In this document: in pieces, positions 48,151 through 60,957 of the stretch | Numbering within the stretch: position 1 is the stretch's first letter | How the letters are laid out: each line of letters begins with the position of its first letter | Origin: Carposina sasakii | Lineage: Eukaryota; Arthropoda; Insecta; Lepidoptera; Carposinidae | Direction: 5' to 3' | NCBI GenBank assembly: GCA_014607495.2 | Contig: CP053156.1 | Span: 496,001-560,000, forward strand | DNA length: 64,000 bases | The notes under the pieces: generated by a model | What the model was told of the DNA's origin: nothing | Seen by the model: only the letters and a program-made list of their open reading frames with translations | Databases searched by the model: none | Program-made: the position numbers and the translations under genes

Positions 48151-48324
48151 TACAGGATGTAAAAAGGGGAATGTTTAGAGACCTACTATAAATAACCTAT
48201 TCACATTTGTGATTGGAAACCACATATTTCTTTTTACCGGAGAGTATAACAACTCAACAATGTTCATATAATCTTAAAATTTAAGATTGATTTCGAGTCT
48301 ACCCCTTATGTTACAGCCTGTATA
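48151..48324. mobile_element. Deleted MITE copy in the putative long 3' UTR
   Basis: TACAGGATGTAAAAAGGGGA at the left and TTATGTTACAGCCTGTATA at the right; 174 bp. Confidence 0.5.
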
Positions 48325-49300
48325 ATTCGATCAAATTGATATGGGTTCATTTTAGTTTAAAGATAATATCTTATGTTATTCATAATTTTATTATTAATAC
48401 TTTATAGCTTACAACAAATTAATTATCTTTATAAAATCATCCCAGTGTGTAATTTGAACTTAGATGAATTATAACTAGATTCAGTGACAGCGCTCAAAAA
48501 TGACACGACAAATAGCTGCTCAATTGTATGGCTGGGCATCTATTGTCATAAATTGATACAAGCAATTTCGAGTCTTATGGTAACTACATAAAGATTTCAT
48601 TATGAAACCCGCGTCTATCTATAAACACGTCACTGAATTTGAATAAGCATTTATAATTTGTTACTATTAATTTTAATGTATCAAAGCTACATATCAGTCG
48701 TATACTATGTTAACACTTTACTAATTCTTTTATCCTGTCATAAACAAAAGACGAATCATATTTTTTTCCTGACACATCATTAAAGAAACAGTGTCATATC
48801 GTATCTACATATCTTTATTACTTATTACAAGTTCATATTTCTTATACTAACTTATATTATTTGTTTTCCTAACAAATTTTGTGCTTTTCCGTAACAAAAC
48901 AAGTAATTCACGTTGCCGAGTAAACTGCGTCAAAATATGTTTTGGAGAAAAATTGCGAATTGTAAGTTTGCCTCGAAATTACAGATTTTAAAGCATGACA
49001 AAAGGGTCTTCCCCTTTGTAAATTCTCAAGCATTTCCGCGGCTATTGTTTCAAGATGTCCCTTCTCAAACTTTGACGGCAGTGTAAAGTGACCCTAAAAC
49101 TTCGCGACCACCCCGCATCACTGTACGGCGCTAATGTATGTAAATGTTTGTGGATCCCGCACTTGAAGCGCCTATTTAGTGCCGTTACCTATCTTTGTCT
49201 ACGCTACGCAGATTGAGACAGCAACAAGAGAGTAATTGGCTGTCTTTTCTTACTATTGACCTATTTTCCCAATAGTCAGATAGCCTATATGAAGAACGTC

Positions 49301-49341
49301 GATGCTGTCTATCTCGGACAAAGTCTAGGAAAGACAGCATC
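49301..49341 (+). repeat. 44-nt hairpin family, copy 4
   Basis: GATGCTGTCTATCTCGGACA ... GGAAAGACAGCATC, inside the putative distal 3' UTR; 41 nt. Confidence 0.6.
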
Positions 49342-50047
49342 AACTTGCTCATAAATGTTGATGCCTAGACCTAGACCAATAGGTATTAGGTAGAGTGCGA
49401 TTCATTATATCTTTAGATTCACGAACGCGACGGTTCGCGTGATCCCCCCCCCCCAACTTGCGCATACAAGCGAGCGTTGCGTGTCGTTTACTATTCGCTT
49501 TCTACAAGGACGTGCTTAATCGTCCTAGCTTCTTTATGCGGTCAATTTACATTGTACAAGTACTTTCTATTGTGGTGCATTAATTTTCATGTTTAAATTA
49601 ATTTATGTATGTCAGTAGGTTCATAATCATAATATTTTATTTGCATTTTTTATATATTTTTTCAAGGTGAACTGTCGCTTTTGATTTTTTTGCCTGGCTG
49701 ATTAATTAGACGTAGACAATTTGCAATTTATATGTATTTTTATTATCTGTATTATCCATTCGTCGAAACATCACTAAATTATTGTGTTTCATTATGAAGA
49801 TTTTTATGTACATTTTGTATTGTAAAATATTTTTATTAAATTCAGAATTCTAAATCATATTTCGTGATCGTAAGCGTATATTTTGAGCAATGTAATGTTC
49901 TACATATCTAACCATTTTATGAATTGAATTGATTAAAGGTTAATGAATTATATGTGTTGTATTAGGTAGGTACAGTTACAATGTTATACTGTCAGTTATT
50001 ATTTCAGTGTAAGTAAGTACATTGTTTTCATTACTTATGTTAATTCA

Positions 50048-50053
50048 ATAAAG
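50048..50053 (+). terminator. Likely poly(A) signal of the distal mub transcript
   Basis: AATAAA in TTCAATAAAGTGTG, followed by a T-rich tract. It is the last good signal before repeat-rich intergenic DNA begins. Confidence 0.45.
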
Positions 50054-50075
50054 TGTGTAAATAAATACGAATCTA

Positions 50076-51257
50076 TTATTTACATTTTCCATTAATTGTG
50101 TTTATGGAACATGGCCAAGTGTCACATCCAAGGGCGTATCTCTGAGACTGGCCCACTCACTCTACGATGGTTAATACATAGAGCATATACATACATACAT
50201 AGAAGAGGTTCTTAGTTTACATAGGCTGCGGCATTTCGACCAAATTTCTTGTTCATTAGTTAAATCATTTTTGAGTTTGAATGCAAAGGGCATCATCATA
50301 TAACATATAAATTAATTTAAAAATTGCCTTTTAAACCAAGTTTGGTATAGGAATTGCCATGGTCAGAGAATTTATAAATCTTGACTACTCGCAGCTTTAG
50401 CAAACTGTACTCGTATGCAGCAGTCTTTATTCGCAGCTGTTCCAATTGATGTTGTTACAATAGAACTACGATTCGGCGGGAAAAGCTGGAAGGGTGCAGG
50501 TGTAATTTTCTTGTGAAAATCAAAAATAGTTTGTAAATGGCTTGCATGAGTCCGTAAAGTGATGTTTTCTGGTAGATTAGTTTTATTTTGATTACTTGTG
50601 ATGTGAATCTAGTGCGTGTGCATGGTTTTATACGCAGGTAAGCCGAGTAAAACTTTAGCCGGATTACGATCTCTTCATGGGCGCATTAAGTTGTTTCTGT
50701 ACTAACTTTACACTTGTTCTTGAGGATTTTCCCGACGTTTCCATTCATCATCATCATTATCATCCATCATAAATTCAGAAATCATTTACTAAAGACAATG
50801 GCTGTATGGGCTTAGGCCTTTCCTCCGGGATAAACTTAGAACTACTGCGAATGATTCTTATAGTCTAATGTCAGTTTCACTGGGGTTATTGTAACTTTGT
50901 TTCAATAATGATCTCTGATGAAGACGCGAGCTACCTATACATCTTTGTCTGCTCTACGTATCGGCATATGCAGATGTTGTTTTTGCGGAGAAGATGAGCT
51001 GCAATGTAAAACTTATTTCTACATACCTACCTACCTACCTACTGATCTTTTACGTCACCTCGCTAATGCCTGCTATGCTAAACATGTCTGGAGGATCTCC
51101 TTCGTGATTGTGCGGTTCTGGCTGCCCGTTTTTGGGAAGACAGCCGTGGTAAAACCTTTTCTACACATAAATAATGTACATACCATGAACGTATAAAGAA
51201 CAACGGACGTAATGCTGTCAATGTACAGATTGAAGCACCGTAAAGGCGGCGCGTTGC
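50076..51257. other. Intergenic
   Basis: No gene. Contains at 51060-51165 a diverged copy of the CTAGCAACTTGTCAC repeat (TATGCTAAACATGTCTGGAG, GTTCTGGCTGCCCGTTTTTG), and CCTACCTACCTACCTA at 51025. Confidence 0.4.
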
Positions 51258-51769
51258 GCATGTATTAGTGATGTAACGAATATTCGAGTTCGCGAATATT
51301 CGCATGTTTTTTGACATTCGCGTTCGCATTCGCAAGAAACATAGCGAATGTTTGATAAGTATATATTGTAGGTACATATACCTATATGGAATGATAATAC
51401 AATTGATAAGATTTATATTTTTTGTTTACGTTACCTGCCTATATTTATATTTTAAAAATATATTATGGATCAGCCTTAAATAGGGTAACTAATTGGGTAA
51501 AAACATAATAAGGAAGGTAATTCTTTACGATGAAAAAATAAACAAATTATAAATTTTGAATAAAGAACAAAATTAAATAAGTTAAACATTTACTCCTTTG
51601 TTTCTAAATAAAGTCACATTTTTTAACACAAAACAAAACTAAATTATTAATAAATATTATAAATAATTATAAAAAGTTAATAAATAATAAAAAAAAATAT
51701 TCATTTCTGTCTCAAACAAAAAGTTCTAATAAGTAGGTACTCATGTTATATTTAACCTTTGGTTATAAT

Positions 51770-52394
51770 TATACAGAATGATTTTTGGTCGTCAACGTTC
51801 CCGAAAACTACGGAATCTCCTCATCATCACAATAATTTTTCTCCACGAACGCATACCCAGGAAGTGTCTGGTTTCCAAAATATTAGGGTCCAAAGTTGAG
51901 TAAATTGACTGCTTTTTTCTGCATAAATGCACATTGACGCGTGTAGTAAGATTTTTTTCACGAGAAATAATTAATATTTGTCTATGAAAAAACTAACATA
52001 AACACTGGACACTATAAATTTCGCCCGATCAAGTATTTAAAAGTTTTTTCAAGAAAATTCACATCGTTTCCCAGCATTTTTTTTTGCATAAACTTATTTT
52101 ATTTCATGTATACAGGGTGTAACAGAAAGGGTATAGAGAACCTATTTCCAAAATTTGAGACTCGAAATCACATGCTTTGTTTCTCTAGATTGTATGAAAA
52201 TTCCTGAGTTGTTTAGGAATTCTCCAACTAGGTATCTGGAAAAATAAAGATGTAATTTCGAGACTGAAATTTTGTGGGTAGCTTCCTTTTAGCGGGCTAT
52301 TTACATAGCTTTTCGCTTGACATACCCCTTTTGTTACACCCTGTAGAGTATGTACCCTGTATTACCATGGTGGCAACGAAAAAACACCTGTATA
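51770..52394 (-). mobile_element. 390-bp inverted-end element, copy D, interrupted
   Basis: It begins ATACAGAATGATTTTTGGTC and resumes after 52345 with GAGTATGTACCCTG and ACGAAAAAACACCTGTATA. The break holds the MITE at 52109-52345. Confidence 0.65.
52109..52345. mobile_element. Palindromic MITE nested in copy D
   Basis: TATACAGGGTGTAACAGAAA at the left and CCCTTTTGTTACACCCTGTA at the right. Confidence 0.65.
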
Positions 52395-53151
52395 TATATT
52401 TTTTTTCATTATTTTTAAATACATTTTTTTATTATTTATATTTTTTTTCTATAATGGCCGCCTTCTTTCGAAGAATAATTTACTTGGTAACAGGCGAACC
52501 ATTTTTCTCGTTTTTGGGATTGAATTATAGGTTTTTATTTAAATTTGGAGTGTTATAAATTTATCCAATCATATCACTGGGAAAATTGATAAGCTATTGA
52601 AACTAAAATTTTCATCCAAATTGCTTCACTCCAAGTCTTATAGCACTCAAAATGCTTTTCAAATCGGCCTTGTTTCTAAGTATGTACATAGTTCTTTATC
52701 TAGTAAAATAAAGTTAAATAGCTTATTTTGAACAAAAAAAACACTACATCGAATATGATTCTGTATTACTTATATTTTTTTTCTGATTTTAATTATGTAG
52801 ATTTCTTTAAAATCAACTTAGTCTTAAAACATTCGCATTCGCGAATGTTTAACAGAAATATTCGCTTTCCCATTCGCATTCGCGAATGTGCAAAATCTAA
52901 CATTCGTTATATCACTAGCATGTATGCGTATTTTCTAGAAGGCGCCGAGCTTACTATGGTTTGTATGTGTGGGTGGATAACGCGTCAATACAGATCCCTA
53001 CTCCATGGAATATCGTTACCGAGCTTACTATTAATGCTTCACTCTGTGTATTGACAACACTGTCCGTTATTCTTTATACGTTCATGGTACATACCTACTT
53101 ATCTTATTACACTAGAACTACCTTTGATATTTGGTTTGTGTAATTATTTGT

Positions 53152-53424
53152 TTCTTCTATGCTGCTCTGGGAGTGAAAAAAAAACGTATAATACTACAGC
53201 TGCTTCTCTTCCCGGGCATACTGTACAAGTCAGTAGAGGGACAAGAGGGTCTTGGTGTTTTGTAGGCGATGGGCTGACCACCTGTCACTACCAACCGAAC
53301 TTGTACATGTCAACTATACCCTCAAAATTTGGTCAGAAATCGGCACCATGTGGTTCTATCGGCCCTTGGTGCTCTGCCTACCCCATAAGGGAAAAAGGCG
53401 TGATTATATGTATGTATGTATGTA
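53152..53424 (+). mobile_element. 275-bp short interspersed element, copy 2
   Basis: Close match to 6620-6895 throughout, ending in (TATG)n. Confidence 0.65.
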
Positions 53425-55960
53425 ATTATTTGTACCCGCAGTAACCAACATAGGTGATAATAGGTTTAAAATCAGATGCCAGCGCGCCGTATCTTCAACC
53501 CTATGGAAACCTTGACTTGATTCTCTGCATTATTAATAAAACCAATTCCTTATTGACAACATAGTTACCGTCGTTCTTAAATTACCTCTTTTTAAATTTA
53601 TCATAATTGAATAGTTAGTAGGTAACTCAATCAGCTGTTAGGATTAACCTTTTTCTTTTAACCCTTTAATACCGTTTTAATAGGTTCTAAGTAGCCCCAC
53701 GGTAGGTAACGTTGTGTTTGTGTGGCCTACTAAATTAATTAGTAATACGCTCAAAATAGTAATGGACAAATCGATAGATAGGTAGCTAACTCGCTAAAGA
53801 TTAAACTAGGGCTAAGCGTTTAAAATTGTGTCGACTATTCGTAGAAGTTTTAAATAAATGGGAGCCGCCGAATGCAATAATATTGGTAGCCTATCTATTG
53901 AAAATTTATAAGTATAACCGTCATTTAAGTACGATATTTTAAGATAGGCTCTATGCAGGAGCCTCTAAAACAGAATAGGAGATGATATGACATACAAGTA
54001 GGTATGTAATATAAATATCATCTATCAGAGTCCTGGCCAAGATCGCGGAGCCGGTTGGATGCAGGCTGCTTCCGACCGGTCGGAGTGGAGGTTGTTGGGG
54101 GAGGCCTATGTCCAACAGTGGACTTCCCAGGGCTGTAAATGATGATGATGATTATAGTCCAACTACGTAAAAAGTCTATTATACCTATATTAAGAATGAA
54201 CCTGGGTCAAATAAAACGGCAATAATTAGATAAGTGTTTGACTATTTACTTTGTAGTTTTTTACTGTAAAACATCGGGCTACTTATAATAGACGTGGGAA
54301 TCTAATAATAGCAATGAAGTGTCACGATGACATAGTTTAGATCTCGCTCTTACAGTCTAATTTAGTAAACTAACAGAATTGCTAATCTAAACTTAACTTC
54401 TTTGTAGCTGTTGTAGTAACTTAGATGCGTAGCTTTCGTAGTAACTAAGGTTCGTAGCTCGTAGCTTAGCTACGAATAGTGCTCTGCATTATTTCATTGA
54501 AAAATTACATTATTACTTCTTCCCTCTAACTTAAAAAATTCTACTTAACAAAATGTTGTAATAATTAGTAGATAACTCATAAATAATTTATTAATTACGT
54601 ATTTGAGTACTAGGTAGGATAACCAGTAGATCTTACAATATATTAATATCAGTATTTTCCTGATGCATCGAAGTGTTGTAAAATGATAGGCCCCTTATTT
54701 AATTGGCCCCGCACTAACGATGTTGTGGTTAGTGAGGGTTTAATGGATACTTGTCAAAATCAAGGTCTGGAATGGGCTCGCCAATGTTCGGCCATTAACA
54801 AGTACTTAGTTAGGTATAATCAGCGTCATATTCATTACGGTTTCATCGATGAAACAATTAAATCATCATTTTGTTCATTCACATGTCTGTAACCCCAATA
54901 ATGGGGTATCCAGAAATGCAGGATCGTGAAGGAGATACTCCAGTCACGTCATAGCGGGGTCAGATGTTAAAAATCAGTGACAAGTTTCGTCGACGAAAAA
55001 TAATAAAATAAATCATGAATCAGTGGGAATGGTGGTTTCCCCAGCCAAATCAAACAAAGGATGAGTTTTTTGCTATTTCCATTTGCCGGTTAACACTTTT
55101 CACATTGGCTGTACTACCTACCGACTATTTTTATTCTACCTACCTACTAGGTGACTATTCGACTACAATGCCGGTTCACGCGATTCCTAGCGCAATGACC
55201 TCCGATCGAATGGTACTATCGTAACGACTACCCGCCGAGTGAAACCTGTGACTCGACTCATGACATTTTAAGTGGGTCATATTATTCCACGCTAACTGTT
55301 TTCTTTTGTATTTCGAGCTTATGAAAGCAGCTCATCGTCTTTGACATTATTCACAAAGGTTCGCAAGGCCCTTTGGAGAGCAAAACTGCCGGAGTCGCCT
55401 AATCAGCGGCTGCCATAGCTTGCTTAGGATTTACCTGAGGGATTTACGTTATTGATGAAGGTATTGCTTTACGTGTCTGCGAATGTGAATGACAGATAAC
55501 AATATAATACAGCTACTAATGTTTAATCCATTTGGCAAGGAATCGTTTTGTCGTGAATTGTGTAGTGTAACTATTTAGATTTGGCTTCATGACTTTCTAA
55601 AGAGCAATTGATTGATTGGTTTTGCATAAACTCAGACCCACAAATGTAGCAGTAGCAAGATTTAATTGATATAAAAAAGGTTCCTCCCTAAATAACTTTA
55701 AAGTTTAAATAATTCTGTTCGTTGTCTAGGTAAAATTAAAAGCTTGACTGAATTTAATGAAATTTGTGCGTGAACTGCGTGCCATTTATGAATGCTGATA
55801 GAATTTGTGCAGACGACATCATGGGTAATCAGCTAGCTATGTAGGTATAGTATATACTTTCTAGTCCCCATACTAACAGCGATTGCATAACAGACCTTCC
55901 ACTTACAATTTCAGACTCTACGTACAAGAGAACAAAAAAAGCAGTCGCCAGCTCTCGGAG
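53425..55960. other. Intergenic with retroelement scraps
   Basis: Contains the LINE end at 54043-54147 and the CTAGCAACTTGTCAC-type repeat at 54890-55000 (CCAGAAATGCAGGATCGTGA, ATCAGTGACAAGTTTCGTCG). The open frames at 54683 and 55015 look random. Confidence 0.4.
54043..54147 (+). mobile_element. LINE 3'-end fragment
   Basis: Encodes GWMQAASDRSEWRLLGEAYV-type sequence with QQWTSQG and a (GATGAT)n tail; matches 58315-58440. Confidence 0.55.
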
Positions 55961-56386
55961 TATAAAGGCTGCTAGAATTTTGTCGCGGTGGTGGAGCGAA
56001 TCGCGACTGCGCATGCCCGCCACTGCGCCACTGGCACTCACTGCCCCCTGGCGGAGCGCGCTGCAGTCCATTGCGTAACAAAGCATACTCCACTTGCCAT
56101 CATCTCCCCTGACTCCCGTGCGCGCTAACAGGATGAGGAAACGCAAAATGTCGTAAAACTTTTACTATAACCGCGCCAATTTAAAAACCATCATCAAAAA
56201 TCTCGTTAAAAGTTCAATTTCCTCTTGGCTGTGAGTGCTCAGTGAAATCTTTGAAAGAAATCTAGTGAGAACGTTACAAAAGTGTCGTGTGGTTGTTTTA
56301 TTTTAAGCTTGGTTGCTATTTATCGCGTGGTGACGACGGTGGTGGTGCGGTGGTGGTAGAATCGATACTTGGTGGGAGCGCCGAAG
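55961..56386 (+). promoter_or_regulatory. Putative TATA promoter and non-coding first exon of a further gene
   Basis: TATAAAGG at 55961 is followed by a GC-rich segment and then a leader-like, stop-rich stretch that ends GCCGAAG|GTAATT at 56386/56387. It closely resembles a 5' UTR first exon on the plus strand. No coding exon for it is seen before 64000, so the gene would continue beyond the window. The minus-strand open frame over part of it (55829-56146) shows no family resemblance. Confidence 0.35.
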
Positions 56387-57246
56387 GTAATTACTATGCT
56401 TATTGAATTAAATAAACGTTAACTAATTTACAGCAATATAACTATATCTGCCTACCTAGCAGATATAGGTAAGTAGGTAATCATATAGTACATACCTACC
56501 TACCTACCTACCTACGGTAGGTACAGGAGTAAGAAATTGTATGCCTAGTCAAGTTTTTCTTCAGTTATTTATATCTTACTACTATTTTCACACTTATTGA
56601 AACGCTGTTCAACTATTTTCAAACTTTATTGGAACGCACCTAAGTAGGTAGCAAGTAAGCCAAACCTGGGTACCTAGTAACATCTTTCTTTTAAGCCAAT
56701 GTTTTTGTAATATTGGGTTACGTCCAAACTGTGACGTAGTTAGATCCTAATGAAACTAGGTCAAATAAATAGGTCCGAACAGAGCCACGCGTGATCACTA
56801 CATCTTTTACGTCATCATTTCCGAACATAACCGGCGACTTTACAACTATGTCGGTAAGTATGTAACATTCACACGACATCCGTACCCTTCCGTACCTTTA
56901 TGTAAATTAGAGTGAATCTACATGTATTTTATTATCATCTTTCATCGTTGAATAAGCCTCATTTGCTTACATTTTCACTACTTCGCCCGCTGAAAATACC
57001 TCTGAATATTTTATAAGCAGGTACGACTCTTATATGCCTATATAGAAGTCTACAGGCTATTTATACTTCCTATTCAGCATTTACTTATTATCCAGTAAGA
57101 ATTTACCGTAATAATTTAATATTTATAGAAAAATATTTATAATTAAGGTAGGTCTCTACTTTAAAAGCAGGTAGACTAGGCCTTTTTAAAATTTTGTTCT
57201 TAGGTAGGTACATACAATTTATGGATGCTCTTAACTCTATGCAGTC
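56387..57246. other. No gene seen
   Basis: AT-rich; (CCTA)n at 56493-56513. Would be the first intron if the promoter call at 55961 is right. Confidence 0.35.
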
Positions 57247-57389
57247 AAAATAAAAATTTATAATATGGTGCTAGCGGAAATTATTGGCTAATTTGCAAGT
57301 TAGTAATGAAAAAAAAATGTTTTGGTTTGCAATCTAAACTAACAACTATTATAGTTGTTAGTATACACCATATTATAAATTTTTATTTT
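57247..57389. mobile_element. 143-bp MITE with 24-bp perfect inverted ends
   Basis: AAAATAAAAATTTATAATAT plus GGTG at the left is matched exactly in inverse at the right (57366-57389). An inner palindrome CTAACAACTATTATAGTTGT sits near 57341. Confidence 0.65.
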
Positions 57390-57411
57390 TTTAATAATTA
57401 TGTGTGTAGTT

Positions 57412-57679
57412 TATACAGGGTGTAACAAAAAGGGTATGTTAAGCGAAAAGCTATGAATATAACCCAGTATAAAGTCCATATTTAAAATTTGAGATTCTAA
57501 ATCACATGTTTATTTTTTAAGATTGTATGAACATTCCTGAGTTCTTTGGGAATTCTCCATACTAACCGGTAAAATAAACATTTGATTTCGATGCTCAAAT
57601 TTTGGGAATAGGTTCTCTATATAGTGGGCCTTTTTCATAGATTTTCGCTTAACATACCCCTTTTGTTACACCCTGTATA
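57412..57679. mobile_element. 268-bp palindromic MITE (TATACAGGGTGTAACAAAAA family)
   Basis: Ends match the copy at 26571: TATACAGGGTGTAACAAAAA and TTTTGTTACACCCTGTATA, with AGCGAAAAGCTATG facing CATAGATTTTCGCT. Confidence 0.75.
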
Positions 57680-58074
57680 AGCTGCACACCATTAGGTATG
57701 TTGCTTCTATAAGATGAGGTATCTTATGAAGTATTATAATTATCTAAGGTTATATTTATCAAAATTGCCAAGTATAGTAATAGCTAAGTAACTGGGAAGA
57801 CTTTTACATAGGTAAGCCTGATTGGAAAAACAGAGGCTCGGATTACCCGTCTAGACTAGAGAGTGTGTAACGATGTTTACATAATCCTAGACATTAACTG
57901 GAATTAGCACTAAACAAACACACATTAAGCACTATATTTATATGATATTACCAGTTTGATAGCTAGGGATTACTACTGCTCTGCGCTGCTTGATACGGCT
58001 CCATTTATCAAGGAGGATGGCAAAGGAAAGTACTGTTGGGCAGCCACGGGTTTTAGAGTAACATTATGTAAGTA

Positions 58075-58440
58075 CACACGGCTCTTTTCCAGAAATGGAG
58101 TAGCCAGATCTGTAGGATCATAAAGGAGAATCCACAGCTACGTTTAGCATAGAGGGAACGGATGTTAATAATCAGTGACATGTTACTAGTTTATCGCCTG
58201 AGAGAAGTATGAACAAAGAAGGAGGAAAGAGATAATGTATTCTAGTGAATTAGAGTGGATACCACGTATCGGCAAACGCAGCGTGGGAAGGCCATCTGCG
58301 AGATGGACGGACGACCTGGCCAAGGTCGCGGGCGTCGGTTGGATGCAGGCTGCTTCCGACCGGTCGGTATGGAGGTTGTTGGGGGAGACCTATGTCCAGC
58401 AGTGGACTTCCCAGGGCTGAAATGGTGGCGATGATTCTAG
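58075..58440 (+). pseudogene. LINE 3' end with RT C-terminal remnant
   Basis: After a CTAGCAACTTGTCAC-family piece (58075-58200), an open frame reads LEWIPRIGKRSVGRPSARWT, DDLAKVAGVGWMQAASDRSV and WRLLGETYVQQWTSQG before TGA. This is a familiar end of lepidopteran LINE ORF2 proteins. Only the last 60 residues remain. Confidence 0.7.
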
Positions 58441-60957
58441 TGAATTAACATTTCGAAATTCTTCATACAATAAAACTTATTTGTCCATAAATTAACGAAG
58501 AAATAAGTGAACAAAGACGGGAACAGTAGATAATGCGATACGAACACTTAGGTCCTTTCATTGGAATTGGGCTCTTCCCACTATTTTGTGTTCAGTGTGG
58601 AACAATATAGGTAATTTCTTTCAATGCCATAACCATATTGGCAATTTTAATGTCAGTTACAAAGGTTTATCAATTTGTAAAGTTACAAGACAATTTTTAA
58701 CTCTACCTATTCCTATTTATATCTGACTATATCTATTAACGAATTGCTAACCTCCAATCCCTTACGTTACAAATGGCGAATATCACAAAACCTGACAGTA
58801 AGGCCACCAGGCCACGAATAATGATCATTAAATTGATGAACCGTTAATGCAGAGATCGCTGAAACGATTAGCTTTTTTACGAGCTTTCGTTAGGAACCAT
58901 CAACGATGCGCTATATTTTCACTACTAATTAAGTTTCATAACCTTAGTTTACTGCGCTTCCATTAGTGCACAGCCAGTGATATGCCATTCTATATGTAGC
59001 TAGGTACAATCAATAATGTCTACTATATATTTTGTTCAGAACGTGCACTTAGAGTTCTGCGCAAAATGCTTATGAACATGCACACGCGATTTTGATGGAA
59101 ATGTAAAAACCAACTGTGTTTATTTTATTTATTTTTTATTTATTATATTTACATACATTTATACTCGGATGAGGATTTTTTCCATTTCTTTATTAATAAT
59201 TTTATAATACATTTATACCTTTGTCGTTATAGGTAACTATATAGGTAGAATCTGTGTGTCATGCATAGATTTACTTTTCTGTAAATCTCTGTTGTTATGT
59301 ACTATGTTATGTGCAAGGGGATTATATGTGCCGAGCAGGTATTCAATCCGAGTATGCATAACCTTGCTGACGATTTTACGATAGATCTGCTGAGGCTTTT
59401 TTTTATCATTTTTTAAGCATGAAGTATCAGTTTCATTCGACCGGAAATGAAATGTAATTATTTTTAATATAGGTATATCCTGCTTACAACCCGCCATTTT
59501 CTTCACAGGACGGTTTCATAAAGGAACATTTATTGTCGTAAAACTATGTAGAATCTGTGTGCAAATTTTCAGGTAAACAGATGACGATAATTTTTGGATT
59601 TTTTTTTTGACATTCTCTCCCCACTAAATCGGGGCAAAAGAACATTTTGTCGCCCCACCCTGAGTGCGCCTGCTGACGCTCAATTCAATTGATGTCCTAT
59701 GCTAAACTATCAATTGCACTCAAAATCGATCGGCCTAAAATCACCATAAAAAATGCAACGCTACCTCCCGGACTTTACGTGGAGCACTAACCAAAACAAA
59801 CAGGGACAAAGTAGATTATGTATTTATGAAATAGGTAGTCCTATTTATAGTGATGTAACAATTTCATCTACTTAGATTTTATTAGTAGTAAGTACGAACT
59901 TAAGTTCAGAGAAATATTGTTCTGATCTTGCATTTTTAAATACTAGGTACATTGCCCTTAGTAATTATAGGGTCTATCTTTGTATGACGCTATTATGTAA
60001 AAATTCCATTAAGACTAATTTATAAGCAGAAGCTTCAATTAGTCCCAAGGATCTTTGTTCCATAATAAAAGTTTAATCGACGGAATCTATTTATAAACCA
60101 AACATAATAGCATATAATATGTAGGTATAATCACCGGTTAACATCTGTACCAGCTGGATTTAAATAAGCAAAGATTGATTGATAACGATGATGGACTTAA
60201 TAAGGTGACTATTTTTAGTTTTGACTACCTAAACTATTACTACTACTAAACTATATTATACAAAATAGGGTAGCTAAACTGCTGGCTTACGAATAAGATC
60301 TCATGACTACATTCAGCATGGAGGAGACAGGTGTAAATTCTCTGAGAAAATGCCCCTGATGTATTCTAGTGAAGCCCTGCATCAGCATATATACAAAATC
60401 TTTAAGTTCAAGTTCGATTAATTGATCCAATTGTGCGTGGCAAAGCCATGAAAAGCAATTGTCAAAATTACATTTACCTGTTTTTGCTTTTCCAATAAGA
60501 CAGCAGTTAGGAGGAAACTCATAAGTTTATATAGGTAACTACCTACCCCCAGTAAGACAGTTATCCTTCGAATCATAAAGCGCATTTTTATAAGTACGTA
60601 TTCAAATAATGTTATTCAAATAAAATAAAAAAGTATAATGAGGTAATCACACTCGTTGGTGCAATAAACATGGATTAAGCCGACCTCAAACCTAACGTGT
60701 AGATACGACTTGATGCGACCGCATTCACAGCGCACGACGCATTCCTACGAACATACCCGCACGTGCGTCCCGCGTTGCATTTTAATTAAAGAACCGAGAG
60801 GCGGTATAAGATCTGATAGCAATTTTAACTCTGCCGATGGCCTAGTTCCCAGGCTATCCTGAACGGCAAACACGGATCGTACAAACCGCAGTTTTCTCAC
60901 CTACCTAACCTATACAAATGGAGTAGAGATAATTTTATATTTCCCAGAATATAGTCT
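58441..60957. other. No gene seen
   Basis: AT-rich; the minus-strand open frame at 59237-59506 has no family resemblance. Confidence 0.4.

Larger units (their letters stand above)
44448..50075 (+). other. mub: Long 3' UTR of the distal mub isoform (putative)
   Basis: There are 5.6 kb of AT-rich, non-coding sequence with few recognisable elements: one deleted inverted-repeat element at 48151-48324 and one 44-nt hairpin at 49301-49341. TGTAAATA words of the Pumilio-site type occur, for example near 45073 and 50057. AATAAA is found at about 46071 and, most convincingly, at 50048-50053 (TTCAATAAAGTG). The contrast with the transposon-dense sequence on both sides suggests selective constraint, as in long neural 3' UTRs. 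Confidence 0.5.
51266..52917. mobile_element. 1652-bp hAT-type element with perfect 8-bp target duplication
   Basis: Ends TAGTGATGTAACGAATATTC and CATTCGTTATATCACTA. Both sides are flanked by GCATGTAT (51258-51265 and 52918-52925), the 8-bp duplication of hAT elements. Subterminal TTCGC/GCGAA words are repeated near both ends (51277-51345 and 52833-52890), as is usual for transposase binding sites. No transposase frame; it carries other elements inside. Confidence 0.8.

Noticed and set aside
55829..56146. 105-codon minus-strand open frame
   Set aside because: No domain or family resemblance; GC-rich block better explained as promoter/leader.
56493..56515. Telomere-like (CCTA)n tract
   Set aside because: Insect telomeres are (TTAGG)n; this is the TAGG/CCTA simple repeat found all over the window.
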